Assembly: GCA_019187495.1 (NCBI GenBank)
Contig: JABAQN010000005.1
Coordinates: 1-64,000, forward strand
Direction of reading: 5' to 3'
DNA from: Steroidobacteraceae bacterium
GTDB lineage: Bacteria; Pseudomonadota; Gammaproteobacteria; Steroidobacterales; Steroidobacteraceae
Length of the DNA stretch: 64,000 nucleotides
In this document: piece by piece, positions 51,147 through 60,046 of the stretch
Numbering within the stretch: the first letter of the stretch is position 1
Layout: each line of letters opens with the position of its first letter
The notes under the pieces: model-generated
Seen by the model: the letters and a program-made list of their open reading frames with translations, nothing else
Database searches by the model: none
What the model was told of the DNA's origin: nothing
Position numbers and translations under genes: made by a program

Positions 51147-54100
51147 TTACACCGCGGCGGCGGTGATCGAAGGCGGCGCGAGCTTGTACATCACCGGAGT
51201 CACGAGGCGTGCGAGCAGCGTCGAGGTGACGAGACCACCGATGATCACCCACGCCATCGGCGAATAGAGCCCGATGTTCTGCACGGCGAGCGGCAGCAGG
51301 CCGCCGATCGCGGTCGCCGTCGTCAGCAGGATCGGCAGGAAACGGATCTCGCCGGCCTTCTCGATCGCCTCGTCGAGCGGCACGCCGGTCTCGCGCAGCT
51401 GGTTCGTGAAGTCGACGAGCAGGATCGAGTTCTTGATCTCGATGCCGATCAACGCAATGAAGCCGATGCTCGCCGTGAACGAGATCGTGTTGCCGGTGAC
51501 GAGCAGCATCAGCAGGCCGCCGAACACGCCGAGCGGCACGACCGTGAGGACGATCAGCGTCGACTTGAAGTTGCCGAACTCGAGCACGAGGATCGCGAAA
51601 ATGCCGAAGATCGCGATGATGATCGCGATGCCGATGCCGCCGAAGGCTTCCTGGCTCGACTCGGCCTCGCCGCCGAGCCGGTAGTGGTAGCCACGCGGCC
51701 AGGCCATCGCGTCGAGCTGCTTCTTCACATCGGTGGTGAGTCGCGCGGTGTTGTAGCCCGGGCGCACATCCGCATCCACCGTGACGGCGCGCTCGCGGTC
51801 ATAGCGCTGGATCACGACCGGCGCCTTCGCGAACTGCAGCGTCGCCAGTTGCGAGAGCGGCAGCAGCGCACCACTCGTCGATGGCACGCGGACTTCGCCG
51901 AGCGTCGCGAGGTCGGCACGCGTGCCGACGGCGGTGCGCACGATGATGTCGTACTGCTCGCCGTCCTGGTCCTTGAACGTGCCGACCGGCAATCCCGCGA
52001 CCGACAGCCGTACCGCGCGATCGAACTCGGCGGTCGGCACGCCGAGGAGGCTCGCCTTGCCGCTGTCGACGGCGAGGCGCAGGTTGGTGCGCGCGATCTC
52101 GAGCGGGTTCTGCACGTCGCGCGTGCCGGGAAGCCGTTCGAGCAGCCGCTGCACCTGGCCCGCCAGCGCCTCGATCGTCGCGAGGTCGCGGCCCACGACC
52201 CGGACCGCGATCGGCGCGCTGATCGGCGGGCCGTTGACGAACTCCTTCACGTAGATGCGCGCCGCCGGGTAGCCCGCGAGCGAGCGGCGCAGGCGGTCGA
52301 GCTCGCGCGGCGTCGCATGCGTGTCATAGCGATGCAGCTGCACGAAGATCTCGCCGTAATTCGCGGCATCGCGCCGGGTGATGTGGTTGTAATAGATCTG
52401 CGGGTTGCCGTGGCCGAGGTTCGTGAACCAGCCCTTCACCGCCGGCATCGCGGCGAGCTTCGTCTCGACGAAGCGCAAGGCCGCATCGGTCGCCCCGAGG
52501 CTCGTGCCGGCGGGCGCCTCGACCTGGATCAGGAACTGGGGCGTGTCGGCCTTCGGAAAGAGGCTCGAACCGATCAGCGGCACGAGCGCCGCGGACAAGA
52601 GCAGCGAGCCGCCGATCGCGACCGCGACGGTCGCGCGCGGGCGCGCGAGGCAATAGTGCAGCGCCGGCCGGTAGTAGCGATGGATGGCACCCATCACCCG
52701 CTGCAGCACGGGATTGCCGGATTCATCGCTGTGGCGCGGCAGCAGCCGGCTCGCGAGGAACGGAATGATGAACAGCGCAACGATCAGCGAGCCGACGATC
52801 GTCGCGACGACGGTCACCGGCAGGACCCGTATGAACTTGCCCGCGGTGCCGGGCAGCATCAGCAGCGGCAGGAACGCGAATATCAGCGTGGCGGTGCAGC
52901 CGAGGATCGCGACCGTGATCTGCCGCGTGCCGGCGAGTGCCGCGGCCGTGCGCCTGAGGCCGGTGCGCAGGTGGCGCGCGATGTTCTCGACGACCACGAT
53001 GGAGTCATCGACGAGCAGGCCGAGCGCAACCACGCAGCCCGCGATCGAAATCTGGTTGAGTGAATAACCGATGAAATAGAGCAACGTGATGCCAAACGCG
53101 AGCGACAGCGGGATCGCGACCATCACGATGCCGGCGGCGCGCCAGCCGAGCGGCACCAGCGTCAGCAGCACGAGCGCGATGGCGATCCCGAAGTCCTTGT
53201 AGAGCCGCCCGAGCCGGTGCTCGACGTTCTTCGACTGCTCGAACCCGCGGGCCAGCTCGATGCGCTTCGGCAGGCCCTTCTCGAAGCGGTCGAGCGTCGC
53301 ATCGAGGCGCCGCTGCACGTCGAGGATGTTGTAGCCCTCTTTCTGGTTCGCGGTGACGAACACGGCGCGCCGGCCGTTGTAGCGCCCCACGTAGCTCCAC
53401 GGCGAAGTCGTCCACTCGACCGTGGCAAGGTCGCGGATCCGCACGCTGCGATCCGCGGCCACGGCCACCACCGTGTCGCGCACCTGGTCCGGCGTCTGGT
53501 AGGCACCGGAGGTCTTCAGGTTGAAACCGCGTGGCCCGAGGTCGATGACACCGGCCGGAATGTTCGCGTTCTCGCTCGCGATCGCCTGCGCCACCTGGGC
53601 CGGTGCCAGGTGCAGTTCCGCCATGCGCTTCAGGTCGAGCTGCACGCGCAGTTCGCGTCGCGGGATGGCCCAGCTCTCGGCGGTGCGTATGCCGACGACC
53701 GTTTTCAGCGTGTCCTTCAGCTCACGTGCGTGGTCCTCGAGCTCACGCCATGTTGCATCCTCCGAGACGAGCGCGAGCTGGATCGTGTTGACGAGGCCGG
53801 GGCTCAGCTTGCGGATTTCGAGCTGCGCGATGTCGGTCGGCAGCGCCGGTCGCAGCGCGTTTACCTCGCGCGTGACCTCGTCGTATTTCCGGTCGGCATC
53901 GACCCAGGCCTGGAACTCGATCACGATGAATGCCACGCCATCGGTGATCGTGGTCTCGATCTTCTTCACGTCATCGAGTTCGGCGAGCTTGTCCTCGATC
54001 GGCTTTGCGACGAGTTGCTCGAGGTCGCGCGGGTCGGCGCCCGGCCAGATCGTCGTGATGAAGTAGCCGGGGATCTTGAAATGGGGGTCTTCTTCGCGCG

Positions 54101-54197
54101 GGATGTTCGCGAAGGCGAACCAGCCGAGGGCGACGAGGCACAGGAACGCGACCAGCGTGAACTGGTAGCGGCGGATCGGGAACTCGAGTGCGCTCAC
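51147..54197 (-). CDS. RND efflux pump inner-membrane subunit (second)
   Basis: 1016 aa. It begins LEFPIRRYQFTLVAFLCLVALGWFA and carries the proton-relay pair LLVDDSIVVVEN (both Asp) and the TM10 Lys in EIKNSILLVDF, so the classical relay is intact, in contrast to the other RND pump in the window. Preceded by its adaptor (four bases between), TolC and TetR genes on the same strand: a complete self-regulated efflux operon. Substrate unknown. Confidence 0.92.
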   Translation of the reverse strand: MSALEFPIRRYQFTLVAFLCLVALGWFAFANIPREEDPHFKIPGYFITTIWPGADPRDLEQLVAKPIEDKLAELDDVKKIETTITDGVAFIVIEFQAWVDADRKYDEVTREVNALRPALPTDIAQLEIRKLSPGLVNTIQLALVSEDATWRELEDHARELKDTLKTVVGIRTAESWAIPRRELRVQLDLKRMAELHLAPAQVAQAIASENANIPAGVIDLGPRGFNLKTSGAYQTPDQVRDTVVAVAADRSVRIRDLATVEWTTSPWSYVGRYNGRRAVFVTANQKEGYNILDVQRRLDATLDRFEKGLPKRIELARGFEQSKNVEHRLGRLYKDFGIAIALVLLTLVPLGWRAAGIVMVAIPLSLAFGITLLYFIGYSLNQISIAGCVVALGLLVDDSIVVVENIARHLRTGLRRTAAALAGTRQITVAILGCTATLIFAFLPLLMLPGTAGKFIRVLPVTVVATIVGSLIVALFIIPFLASRLLPRHSDESGNPVLQRVMGAIHRYYRPALHYCLARPRATVAVAIGGSLLLSAALVPLIGSSLFPKADTPQFLIQVEAPAGTSLGATDAALRFVETKLAAMPAVKGWFTNLGHGNPQIYYNHITRRDAANYGEIFVQLHRYDTHATPRELDRLRRSLAGYPAARIYVKEFVNGPPISAPIAVRVVGRDLATIEALAGQVQRLLERLPGTRDVQNPLEIARTNLRLAVDSGKASLLGVPTAEFDRAVRLSVAGLPVGTFKDQDGEQYDIIVRTAVGTRADLATLGEVRVPSTSGALLPLSQLATLQFAKAPVVIQRYDRERAVTVDADVRPGYNTARLTTDVKKQLDAMAWPRGYHYRLGGEAESSQEAFGGIGIAIIIAIFGIFAILVLEFGNFKSTLIVLTVVPLGVFGGLLMLLVTGNTISFTASIGFIALIGIEIKNSILLVDFTNQLRETGVPLDEAIEKAGEIRFLPILLTTATAIGGLLPLAVQNIGLYSPMAWVIIGGLVTSTLLARLVTPVMYKLAPPSITAAAV

Positions 54198-54201
54198 CGG
54201 A

Positions 54202-55296
54202 TCACCCGCGGGTCGGAATCGGCGTACCGCCCGCCGCCTGCGCGGCTTCCTTCACGATCGTGACCGGATCCTTGTCGGCGAGGTAGAGCGCGCCGTCGGT
54301 GACGACCGTCTCGCCGGCCTCGAGGCCGCCCGCGAGCGCGACGCCGTCTATCGCGATGAACGCGACTTCGACCTCGCGGCGCAGCGCGCGACCGTCCCGC
54401 ACCACGAACACGCTCGCGCGATCGCCATCGCCCTCGACGATCGCCGCGATCGGCACCCAGGTGAGGCTCGCGGTGCGCGCGGCGGCGGGCACGATCGAGA
54501 GCTTCGCGACGAGACCGCTCGCGAACCGCACGCCGTCGTCCTCGATGCGCACTTCGACGGGGAAGAGGCCGCTGCCGCCGTCGGCCGCGCGCGAGACTTC
54601 CGAGACCGTGCCGCGCAGGACGCGGCCGGGGAAGGCATCCATGCGGATCCCGGCCGGGTCACCGAGCTTCACCTGCACGATCTCGCGATCGGCGAGCGCG
54701 GCGCGCACCACGAACCCGCGATCCGCGCCGCTGACGACCAGCACTGTCTGTCCCGCCGGGACGAATTCGCGCTCCTCGACCAGCCGGCGCAGCACGACGC
54801 CGTCATCCGGTGCGACGATCATCGAGTGACTCCGGTTGAAACGCGCGCCCGCCGCCTGCGCGGCCGCGACCGTGGCCTGGGTGCGCAGGTCCTGCAACTG
54901 CTCGAGGCTGATCACCTGGTCGGCGTAGAGCCGCTCGCCCCGCTCGAGATCGCGCTGCGCCTTGGCGGCGAGCTGCGCGGCCTGCTCGACTTGCGCATCC
55001 ACTTCCGTGAGCTCGATTTCGGCGAGGCGCTGGCCGCGCCGCACGCGCTCGCCTTCCTGCACGGCGATGCGCCGCACGATGCCGCCGAGCTTGAACGACA
55101 GGCGCATTTCGTCTTTCGCCGCGACGACGCCGTTCGTCGCGATGGCGGGCAGGGCGGGGCCGGTGTAGGCGGCGGCGACCCGCACCGGCGTCGCCTCGAC
55201 CTCGGCCGCGGGTGGCGAGCCGTTGCAGGCGGCGAGGCCGGCGTGGATCACGGCGGCAGCAAGGAGGCGGGGCAAGGGGCCGGGAAGGCGCGTCAT
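54202..55296 (-). CDS. RND pump periplasmic adaptor (MFP), lipoprotein
   Basis: 364 aa. Lipobox LAAC in VIHAGLAACNG. First lipoyl half (RLSFKLGGIVRRIAVQEGERVRRG), coiled-coil (residues about 90-140), second half (SMIVAPDDGVVLRRLVEEREFV) and β-barrel domain. The ATG at 55296 overlaps the tolC stop (ATGA); longer frames are tolC shadows. It bridges the RND pump and the TolC channel of the same operon. Confidence 0.9.
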   Translation of the reverse strand: MTRLPGPLPRLLAAAVIHAGLAACNGSPPAAEVEATPVRVAAAYTGPALPAIATNGVVAAKDEMRLSFKLGGIVRRIAVQEGERVRRGQRLAEIELTEVDAQVEQAAQLAAKAQRDLERGERLYADQVISLEQLQDLRTQATVAAAQAAGARFNRSHSMIVAPDDGVVLRRLVEEREFVPAGQTVLVVSGADRGFVVRAALADREIVQVKLGDPAGIRMDAFPGRVLRGTVSEVSRAADGGSGLFPVEVRIEDDGVRFASGLVAKLSIVPAAARTASLTWVPIAAIVEGDGDRASVFVVRDGRALRREVEVAFIAIDGVALAGGLEAGETVVTDGALYLADKDPVTIVKEAAQAAGGTPIPTRG

Positions 55297-56666
55297 GGCG
55301 GAGAACCTGCGGTGACGGGATCGACCGGCAGCGCGCCGGCCGAGGTGACGTAGTCGAGATCGGCTTCGCGCGCGAGCAGCGCGAAGCGCGTGACGTTGAG
55401 GTTGAGCTCGGCACCGGTCAGCGTGCTGCGCGCATCGATGAATTCGACCTGGCTGATCACGCCCTCGTCGCGCTTGCGGCTCGCGATCCGGAAGCCCGCG
55501 CGCGCCGCGTCGGCGCGGGCCTCCGCGGTCGCGAGCGAATCGCCGGCGGTTTCGAACCGGTCGAGCGCCTGCTGGACCTCGAGGCGCACCTGTTGCGCGA
55601 GTTCGTCGCGCTCCAGGGCCGTGCGCCGCACGAGCGCCTGCGCGCCGCGCACGGCGGCACGGCTCGCGCCGCCGTCGAACAGCTTCCACGAGACGCGCAG
55701 CGTCGCCTGCGCATAGTTGTAGCCGTGGCCCGTGCCGTAGTCCTCGCCCTGGATGCCGCCGTCGAGACCGAAGCCGAGCGTCGGTTTGCGCGCCGCCCTG
55801 GCGATGTCGACCTGCGCCTCGGCCGCCCGCGCGGCGCTGCCGGCTTGCGCGAGTTCGGGACGACGTTCGAGCGCGCCGGCCTGCAGTGTGGCGAGGTCGG
55901 CCACGGGGCGAGCGGCGATGTCCTCGACGGTGGCCGCCTCGAGCGCGGCATCGAGCGGCCGGTTCAGCAGGAAGTTCAGGTAACTGCGCGCCTGGCGCGC
56001 GAGGTTCTCGCTCTCGCGCTGCTGCTGGACGACCTCGAGCAGTTCGGCGCGTGCGCGCAGCACCTGGTCCTGCGTGACCTTGCCGTTGCGGAAGAGCGAT
56101 TCAATGACACGCAGGTTCTCGGTGAGCAGCACGCGGCTCGACTCGACGATCGCCACCGTCTTCATCGCGCGCAACCAGTCGAGATAGCCCACCGCGATGT
56201 CGCGCTTCAGGCGGCGCGCGAGCGCGATCTGCGCGTACTCGCTGGCGGCGAGTTGCGCGCGCTGCGCGCGCACGGTCGCGGGAATCGCCGGCGCGTACAG
56301 CGGCTGCGTGAGGCCGAGGCGCGAGTCCTGGTCACGGTCGCGCAGGAAGGCGATGGTCTCGTCTTCGAGTGCCGGATTGAGCTGCGAGAGCGGCAGCACG
56401 AACTCGCGCCCGCCTTCGTTGCGCGCCAGGCGCGCATCGAGCGTGACTTCAGGCAGATACTTCGCCCGCGCCGCGTCGAGCGCGGCCAGCGCGCGCTCGA
56501 CGTCGAAGTGGCCACGCCGCAGCGCGAGGTTTGCGCCGAGGCCCTCGCGAACGTAGTCGTCGACGATCTCGGCGAGCGGCCGCGGCGAGGCGCTCGAGGC
56601 TGCCTGTACGCCCACCGCGGCCAGCACCGCCACGACGAGACCGCAACCGATGATTCGCGCGCGCAC
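55293..56666 (-). CDS. TolC-family outer-membrane channel
   Basis: 457 aa from a GTG at 56666 that places the signal peptide (GCGLVVAVLAAVGVQAAS) correctly. The two internal repeats and long helices are of TolC/OEP type (YLPEVTLDARLARN; ARKPTLGFGLDGG; TLRVSWKLFDGG). The GTG lies two bases after the tetR stop and its end overlaps the adaptor gene by four bases. A more upstream frame is only antisense and tetR shadow. Completes the tripartite pump. Confidence 0.9.
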   Translation of the reverse strand: MRARIIGCGLVVAVLAAVGVQAASSASPRPLAEIVDDYVREGLGANLALRRGHFDVERALAALDAARAKYLPEVTLDARLARNEGGREFVLPLSQLNPALEDETIAFLRDRDQDSRLGLTQPLYAPAIPATVRAQRAQLAASEYAQIALARRLKRDIAVGYLDWLRAMKTVAIVESSRVLLTENLRVIESLFRNGKVTQDQVLRARAELLEVVQQQRESENLARQARSYLNFLLNRPLDAALEAATVEDIAARPVADLATLQAGALERRPELAQAGSAARAAEAQVDIARAARKPTLGFGLDGGIQGEDYGTGHGYNYAQATLRVSWKLFDGGASRAAVRGAQALVRRTALERDELAQQVRLEVQQALDRFETAGDSLATAEARADAARAGFRIASRKRDEGVISQVEFIDARSTLTGAELNLNVTRFALLAREADLDYVTSAGALPVDPVTAGSPP

Positions 56667-56668
56667 GG

Positions 56669-57310
56669 CTATGGCCGCCCGAGCGCGCGGCTCGCGAGCG
56701 CGAGCGCCTGCTCGACCAGGCGCTCGACATCGAAGCCGCGGTGCTCGAGTACCGCGGGCTTGGTCGTCGCGAGCTGGATGATGCCGTGCATGTAGCCCCA
56801 CAGGGTGAGGCCGACCAGGGCAGGCGGGCCGGCGTCGGCGCGGATCGAGCCGTCGGCGATGCCGCGCTCGATGCACGCGACCAGGATGTCGTGCACGCGA
56901 TCGCCGCAGAGGACGCAGCGGAATTCGTTCGTGCCGCTCTCGGGATTCATGGGCGAGTGCATCGCGAATTTCGACAGCGCGTCGTAGTAGACGGGCTGCT
57001 CGCGCGAGAACGTGACGAACGCGCGCCCGATTGCGCCGATCTGCTCGAGCCCGGTCGGCGGTCCGCTGGCGGCCGCCTCGAAACGCGCGCGCAGGTTCTC
57101 GAGGCCACGCTCGCAGATCGCGAACAGCAGATCGGAGCGATCCTCGAAGTACACGTAGAGCAGCGCACGGGACAGGCGCGCCTTGCGCGCGACCTCGTCC
57201 ATCGTCATCGCCTCGATGCCTGCGGACGCTGCCACCGCTTCGGCCGCATCCAGCAGCTCGGCGCGACGTCGCTCCTTCTCCTCCTGGCGGCGATCGGTGA
57301 GGTCGTTCAC
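56669..57310 (-). CDS. TetR-family transcriptional repressor
   Basis: 213 aa. N-terminal HTH (MTMDEVARKARLSRALLYVYFEDRSDLLFAI) and a ligand-binding C-terminal part. GTG start. First gene of the efflux operon. Its promoter palindrome spans the -35 box, so it likely represses its own operon, relieved by a drug-like ligand. The Cys-containing stretch CVLCGD is unusual but of unknown meaning. Confidence 0.93.
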   Translation of the reverse strand: MNDLTDRRQEEKERRRAELLDAAEAVAASAGIEAMTMDEVARKARLSRALLYVYFEDRSDLLFAICERGLENLRARFEAAASGPPTGLEQIGAIGRAFVTFSREQPVYYDALSKFAMHSPMNPESGTNEFRCVLCGDRVHDILVACIERGIADGSIRADAGPPALVGLTLWGYMHGIIQLATTKPAVLEHRGFDVERLVEQALALASRALGRP

Positions 57311-57316
57311 GGCGGG

Positions 57317-57346
57317 AGATTAGGCGGGCATTGACAGAGTGTCAAT
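57317..57346 (-). promoter_or_regulatory. tetR operon promoter with palindromic operator
   Basis: On the minus strand TTGACA (plus 57340-57345, perfect -35), a 17-base spacer and TAATCT (plus 57317-57322) form a strong promoter. The palindrome ATTGACA-GAG-TGTCAAT (57330-57346) covers the -35 and spacer, an expected TetR site. Only six bases separate the -10 from the GTG start, so the transcript should be leaderless or nearly so. Confidence 0.75.
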
Positions 57347-57383
57347 AATTGAACGAATGACAGCGTACAAATCCCGCTGGACT

Positions 57384-57410
57384 CGCGAATGCGAATCATT
57401 CACATTCGCG
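57384..57410. promoter_or_regulatory. Fur-box candidate before the TonB receptor gene
   Basis: CGCGAATG (57384-57391) and CATTCGCG (57403-57410) are inverted around GCGAATCATTC, the core of a Fur box; 12 of 19 positions match GATAATGATAATCATTATC. It lies 33 bases upstream of the chosen ATG, and feoAB follow the receptor gene, so iron repression is a good inference. Confidence 0.6.
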
Positions 57411-57442
57411 CGCTGTCGCAAAGCAACAAACAGGTCCCATCG

Positions 57443-59671
57443 ATGATTTCCCGCGCCGTTCCCGTGCTGCTCGCAGGTCTCGTGCCGCTGGCCGCCAGTT
57501 CCGCAGACGCTCCCGCCCAGCTCGAACTCGTGACGATCACCGCGACGCGCATCGCGACGCGGATCATGGACGTGCCCGCCACCGTCACGGTGAAGGACAC
57601 CGCCGCGCTGGACCGCGAGCTCGTTTTCAACCTCGAGGACGTGCTGCGCTACGAGCCGGGCGTTTCGATGCGCAACGAGGGCGGCCGGTTCGGTGCCTCG
57701 GGCCCGAGCATCCGCGGCATCGGCGGCAATCGCGTGCTGATGGAGGTGGACGGCGTGCGCCTGCCGGATGCGTTCACGATCGGCAGCTACGCCAACGCCG
57801 GCCGCGACATGCTCGACACGGAGCTGCTGAAGCGCGTCGAGATCGTGCGCGGCTCCGCGTCGTCGCTCTATGGCTCGGACGCGATCGGCGGAGTGTTCGC
57901 GTTCACGACCAGGGACCCCGTGGACCTGCTCGACGGCGACCGCCGTTTCGGCCTGTCGACGAAAGGCGGCTACTCGGGCTGGAACGATGCGACGATGGCC
58001 GGCGCGACCGCCGCGGGTCGCGCGGGCGAATGGTCGGCGCTGCTGTCGTACACCCATCGCGACGGCCATGAGCTCGACAATGCCGGAACGCGCGGTGGTG
58101 TCGGCGCGCTGCGGACCCGGCCGGTGCCGCAGGATGTCTACAGCGACAGCGTTCTCGCGAAGATCGTGTTCGATGCCAGCGACTCGCAGCGCTTCCGGCT
58201 GACGTTCGAGGGGACGCGCGACGATACCGCGACCGATGTGCTCACGGCGGTGTCGACGACGGCGCCGCTGCCGGGGCGTACGCAGACGACCGGCCTCGTC
58301 GGCAGCGACGCCGCAGTGCGCAGCCGCGTGGCGTTCGACCACGAATTCACGCCCGCCGCGGTGCGCTGGTTCGAGCGCGGTGAATGGCGTGTCTATCGCC
58401 AGGTGAGCGAAACGACGCAGGAAACCTTCGAGCAGCGCCTCGTCGCATCGCTTGCCGGGGCCATCACTCCGCAGGCCCGCCAGCGCGAATTCGATTTCGA
58501 CCAGGAAACGCGCGGCGCCGAGGCGACGCTCTTCAGCCGCTTCGCGGCCGGTGCCACCGACCACGTGCTCGCCTTCGGCCTGGAATTCGTCGAGACGGAC
58601 ACGGCGCAGCTGCGGCGTGGCATGCAGACGAACCTGCTGACCGCAAGCACGAGCACGACGATCCTGCCGGACGTGTTTCCGGTGCGCGATTTTCCGCTGA
58701 CGACGACCCGGCAGGCTTCCGCTTACGTGCAGGACGAGATCCGCATCGGCGCCTTCACGATCACGCCGGGCGTGCGTTTCGACGACTATGCGCTGCGACC
58801 GCAGATCGACGCGATCTTCGCCGCCGACAATCCCGGCTTTGCCGCGACCGACATCGATGAGCGCAACGTGTCGCCGAAGCTCGGCGTGCTGTATCGCGCG
58901 ACCGCCAACACGGCCCTGTACCTGAACTATGCGGCCGGCTTTCGCGCGCCGCCGTCGGACGACGTCAACATCGGTTTCGAGAATCTCGCGTTCGGTTACA
59001 CCGCGATCGCCAACCCGGACCTGAAATCGGAGACGAGCAACGGGTTCGAGCTCGGCTGGCGCCTCACCGACCAGCGCGGCGGGTATGTCGCGCTCGCCGG
59101 CTACTACAATCTCTACGACGACTTCATCGAATCGCGCGTCGGCACCTTCGATCCGGTCTCGGGCCTCGTCGTGTTCCAGTCCCGGAACCTGAGCGAGGTG
59201 CGGATCTACGGCGCCGAAATCGCCGCAGGGTTGCCGCTCGAAGCATTGGCGCCCGCGCTGAGCGGGTTTTCCGTGCGGCTCGCGGCGGCCTGGTCGCGCG
59301 GCGAGAATCGCAGCGCCAACGGCGCGCCACTCAACTCGGTCGAACCGCCGCAGGGCGTCGTCGGCCTCGCGTATCGCGCGCCGTCGAGGCGCTGGGGAGC
59401 GGAACTCGTGTCGACGCTCACTGGCGCCGTCGAGCGCGCCGACCACAGCGCCGGTGCGCTGTTCACGCCGGGCGGCCATGCGACGTTCGATCTGCTGGCC
59501 GACGTGCAGCTCACGTCGCGAGTGCGCTTCAACGCCGGCGTCTTCAATCTCGTGGATCGCACCTGTTGGGAGTGGTCGGACGTCAGCGGTCGTTTCGCCG
59601 GCGATCCGGCGCTCGAGCGGTATACTCGACCCGGGAGAACCGCGGGTGCAACAATCCGCTACACATGGTAG
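57443..59671 (+). CDS. TonB-dependent haem/iron receptor
   Basis: 742 aa from the ATG at 57443, chosen because the upstream ATG at 57389 lies within the Fur box and the short form has a clean signal peptide (ISRAVPVLLAGLVPLAAS). TonB box LELVTITATR, plug SIRGIGGNRVLMEVDGVRLPD and VRGSASSLYGSDAIGGVFAF, barrel ending RYTW. The plug and LYGSDAIGG motif resemble the haem/haemoglobin receptor branch. feoAB follow, so import of haem or an iron complex with cytoplasmic-membrane ferrous uptake is likely. Confidence 0.92.
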   Translation: MISRAVPVLLAGLVPLAASSADAPAQLELVTITATRIATRIMDVPATVTVKDTAALDRELVFNLEDVLRYEPGVSMRNEGGRFGASGPSIRGIGGNRVLMEVDGVRLPDAFTIGSYANAGRDMLDTELLKRVEIVRGSASSLYGSDAIGGVFAFTTRDPVDLLDGDRRFGLSTKGGYSGWNDATMAGATAAGRAGEWSALLSYTHRDGHELDNAGTRGGVGALRTRPVPQDVYSDSVLAKIVFDASDSQRFRLTFEGTRDDTATDVLTAVSTTAPLPGRTQTTGLVGSDAAVRSRVAFDHEFTPAAVRWFERGEWRVYRQVSETTQETFEQRLVASLAGAITPQARQREFDFDQETRGAEATLFSRFAAGATDHVLAFGLEFVETDTAQLRRGMQTNLLTASTSTTILPDVFPVRDFPLTTTRQASAYVQDEIRIGAFTITPGVRFDDYALRPQIDAIFAADNPGFAATDIDERNVSPKLGVLYRATANTALYLNYAAGFRAPPSDDVNIGFENLAFGYTAIANPDLKSETSNGFELGWRLTDQRGGYVALAGYYNLYDDFIESRVGTFDPVSGLVVFQSRNLSEVRIYGAEIAAGLPLEALAPALSGFSVRLAAAWSRGENRSANGAPLNSVEPPQGVVGLAYRAPSRRWGAELVSTLTGAVERADHSAGALFTPGGHATFDLLADVQLTSRVRFNAGVFNLVDRTCWEWSDVSGRFAGDPALERYTRPGRTAGATIRYTW

Positions 59672-59708
59672 TAATTTGTTGCTGAAACAGCGCTACCGGT
59701 TAGTAATT

Positions 59709-59721
59709 GCGAAGCATTCGC
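59709..59721. promoter_or_regulatory. Fur-like palindrome before feoA
   Basis: GCGAAGCATTCGC is a palindrome (GCGAA-GCA-TTCGC) that resembles the Fur-type core seen before the receptor gene. It lies 21 bases ahead of the feoA ATG in the 70-base gap. TAGTAATT also occurs twice, at 59669 and 59701. It may give feoAB an additional iron-controlled promoter. Weak by itself. Confidence 0.35.
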
Positions 59722-59741
59722 GTTAGCCGGATACTTGCTGC

Positions 59742-60035
59742 ATGAGCGTTGCCGCCACCGCGTTGCCCGTTCCGCTGTCGACCCTGCGGCGTGGTGCGCG
59801 CGCGGTCGTGCAGACGGTGCTCGCCGAGACGCCGGTGATCGACGATGCGCTGCGTTCCACTGTCGGGCAGCGGCTGGTCGAACTCGGCTTCGTGTGCGGA
59901 GTCGAGATCGAAGTCGTCGAGTCGATGTGGCCGATCGGCGACCCTCTCGCGGTACGCGTGCGTGGCTCGACTTTCGCGTTGCGCCGGCGCGAGGCCGCCG
60001 CCGTGATGGTCGTACCCGCCGGCGTCGCTGCCTGA
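59742..60035 (+). CDS. feoA: Ferrous iron transport accessory protein FeoA
   Basis: 97 aa SH3-like FeoA domain that assists FeoB. Recognisable as LRRGARAVVQTVLAETP..., VGQRLVELGFVCGVEIEVVE and VRVRGSTFALRRREAAAVMV. It has a longer N-terminus than classical FeoA by about 10 residues. feoB starts 11 bases later. Confidence 0.93.
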   Translation: MSVAATALPVPLSTLRRGARAVVQTVLAETPVIDDALRSTVGQRLVELGFVCGVEIEVVESMWPIGDPLAVRVRGSTFALRRREAAAVMVVPAGVAA

Positions 60036-60046
60036 AGCAGGCCTCC

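Noticed and set aside
57389-57442. Longer start of the TonB receptor
   Set aside because: It would put coding sequence in the Fur box and add a leader without signal-peptide character.
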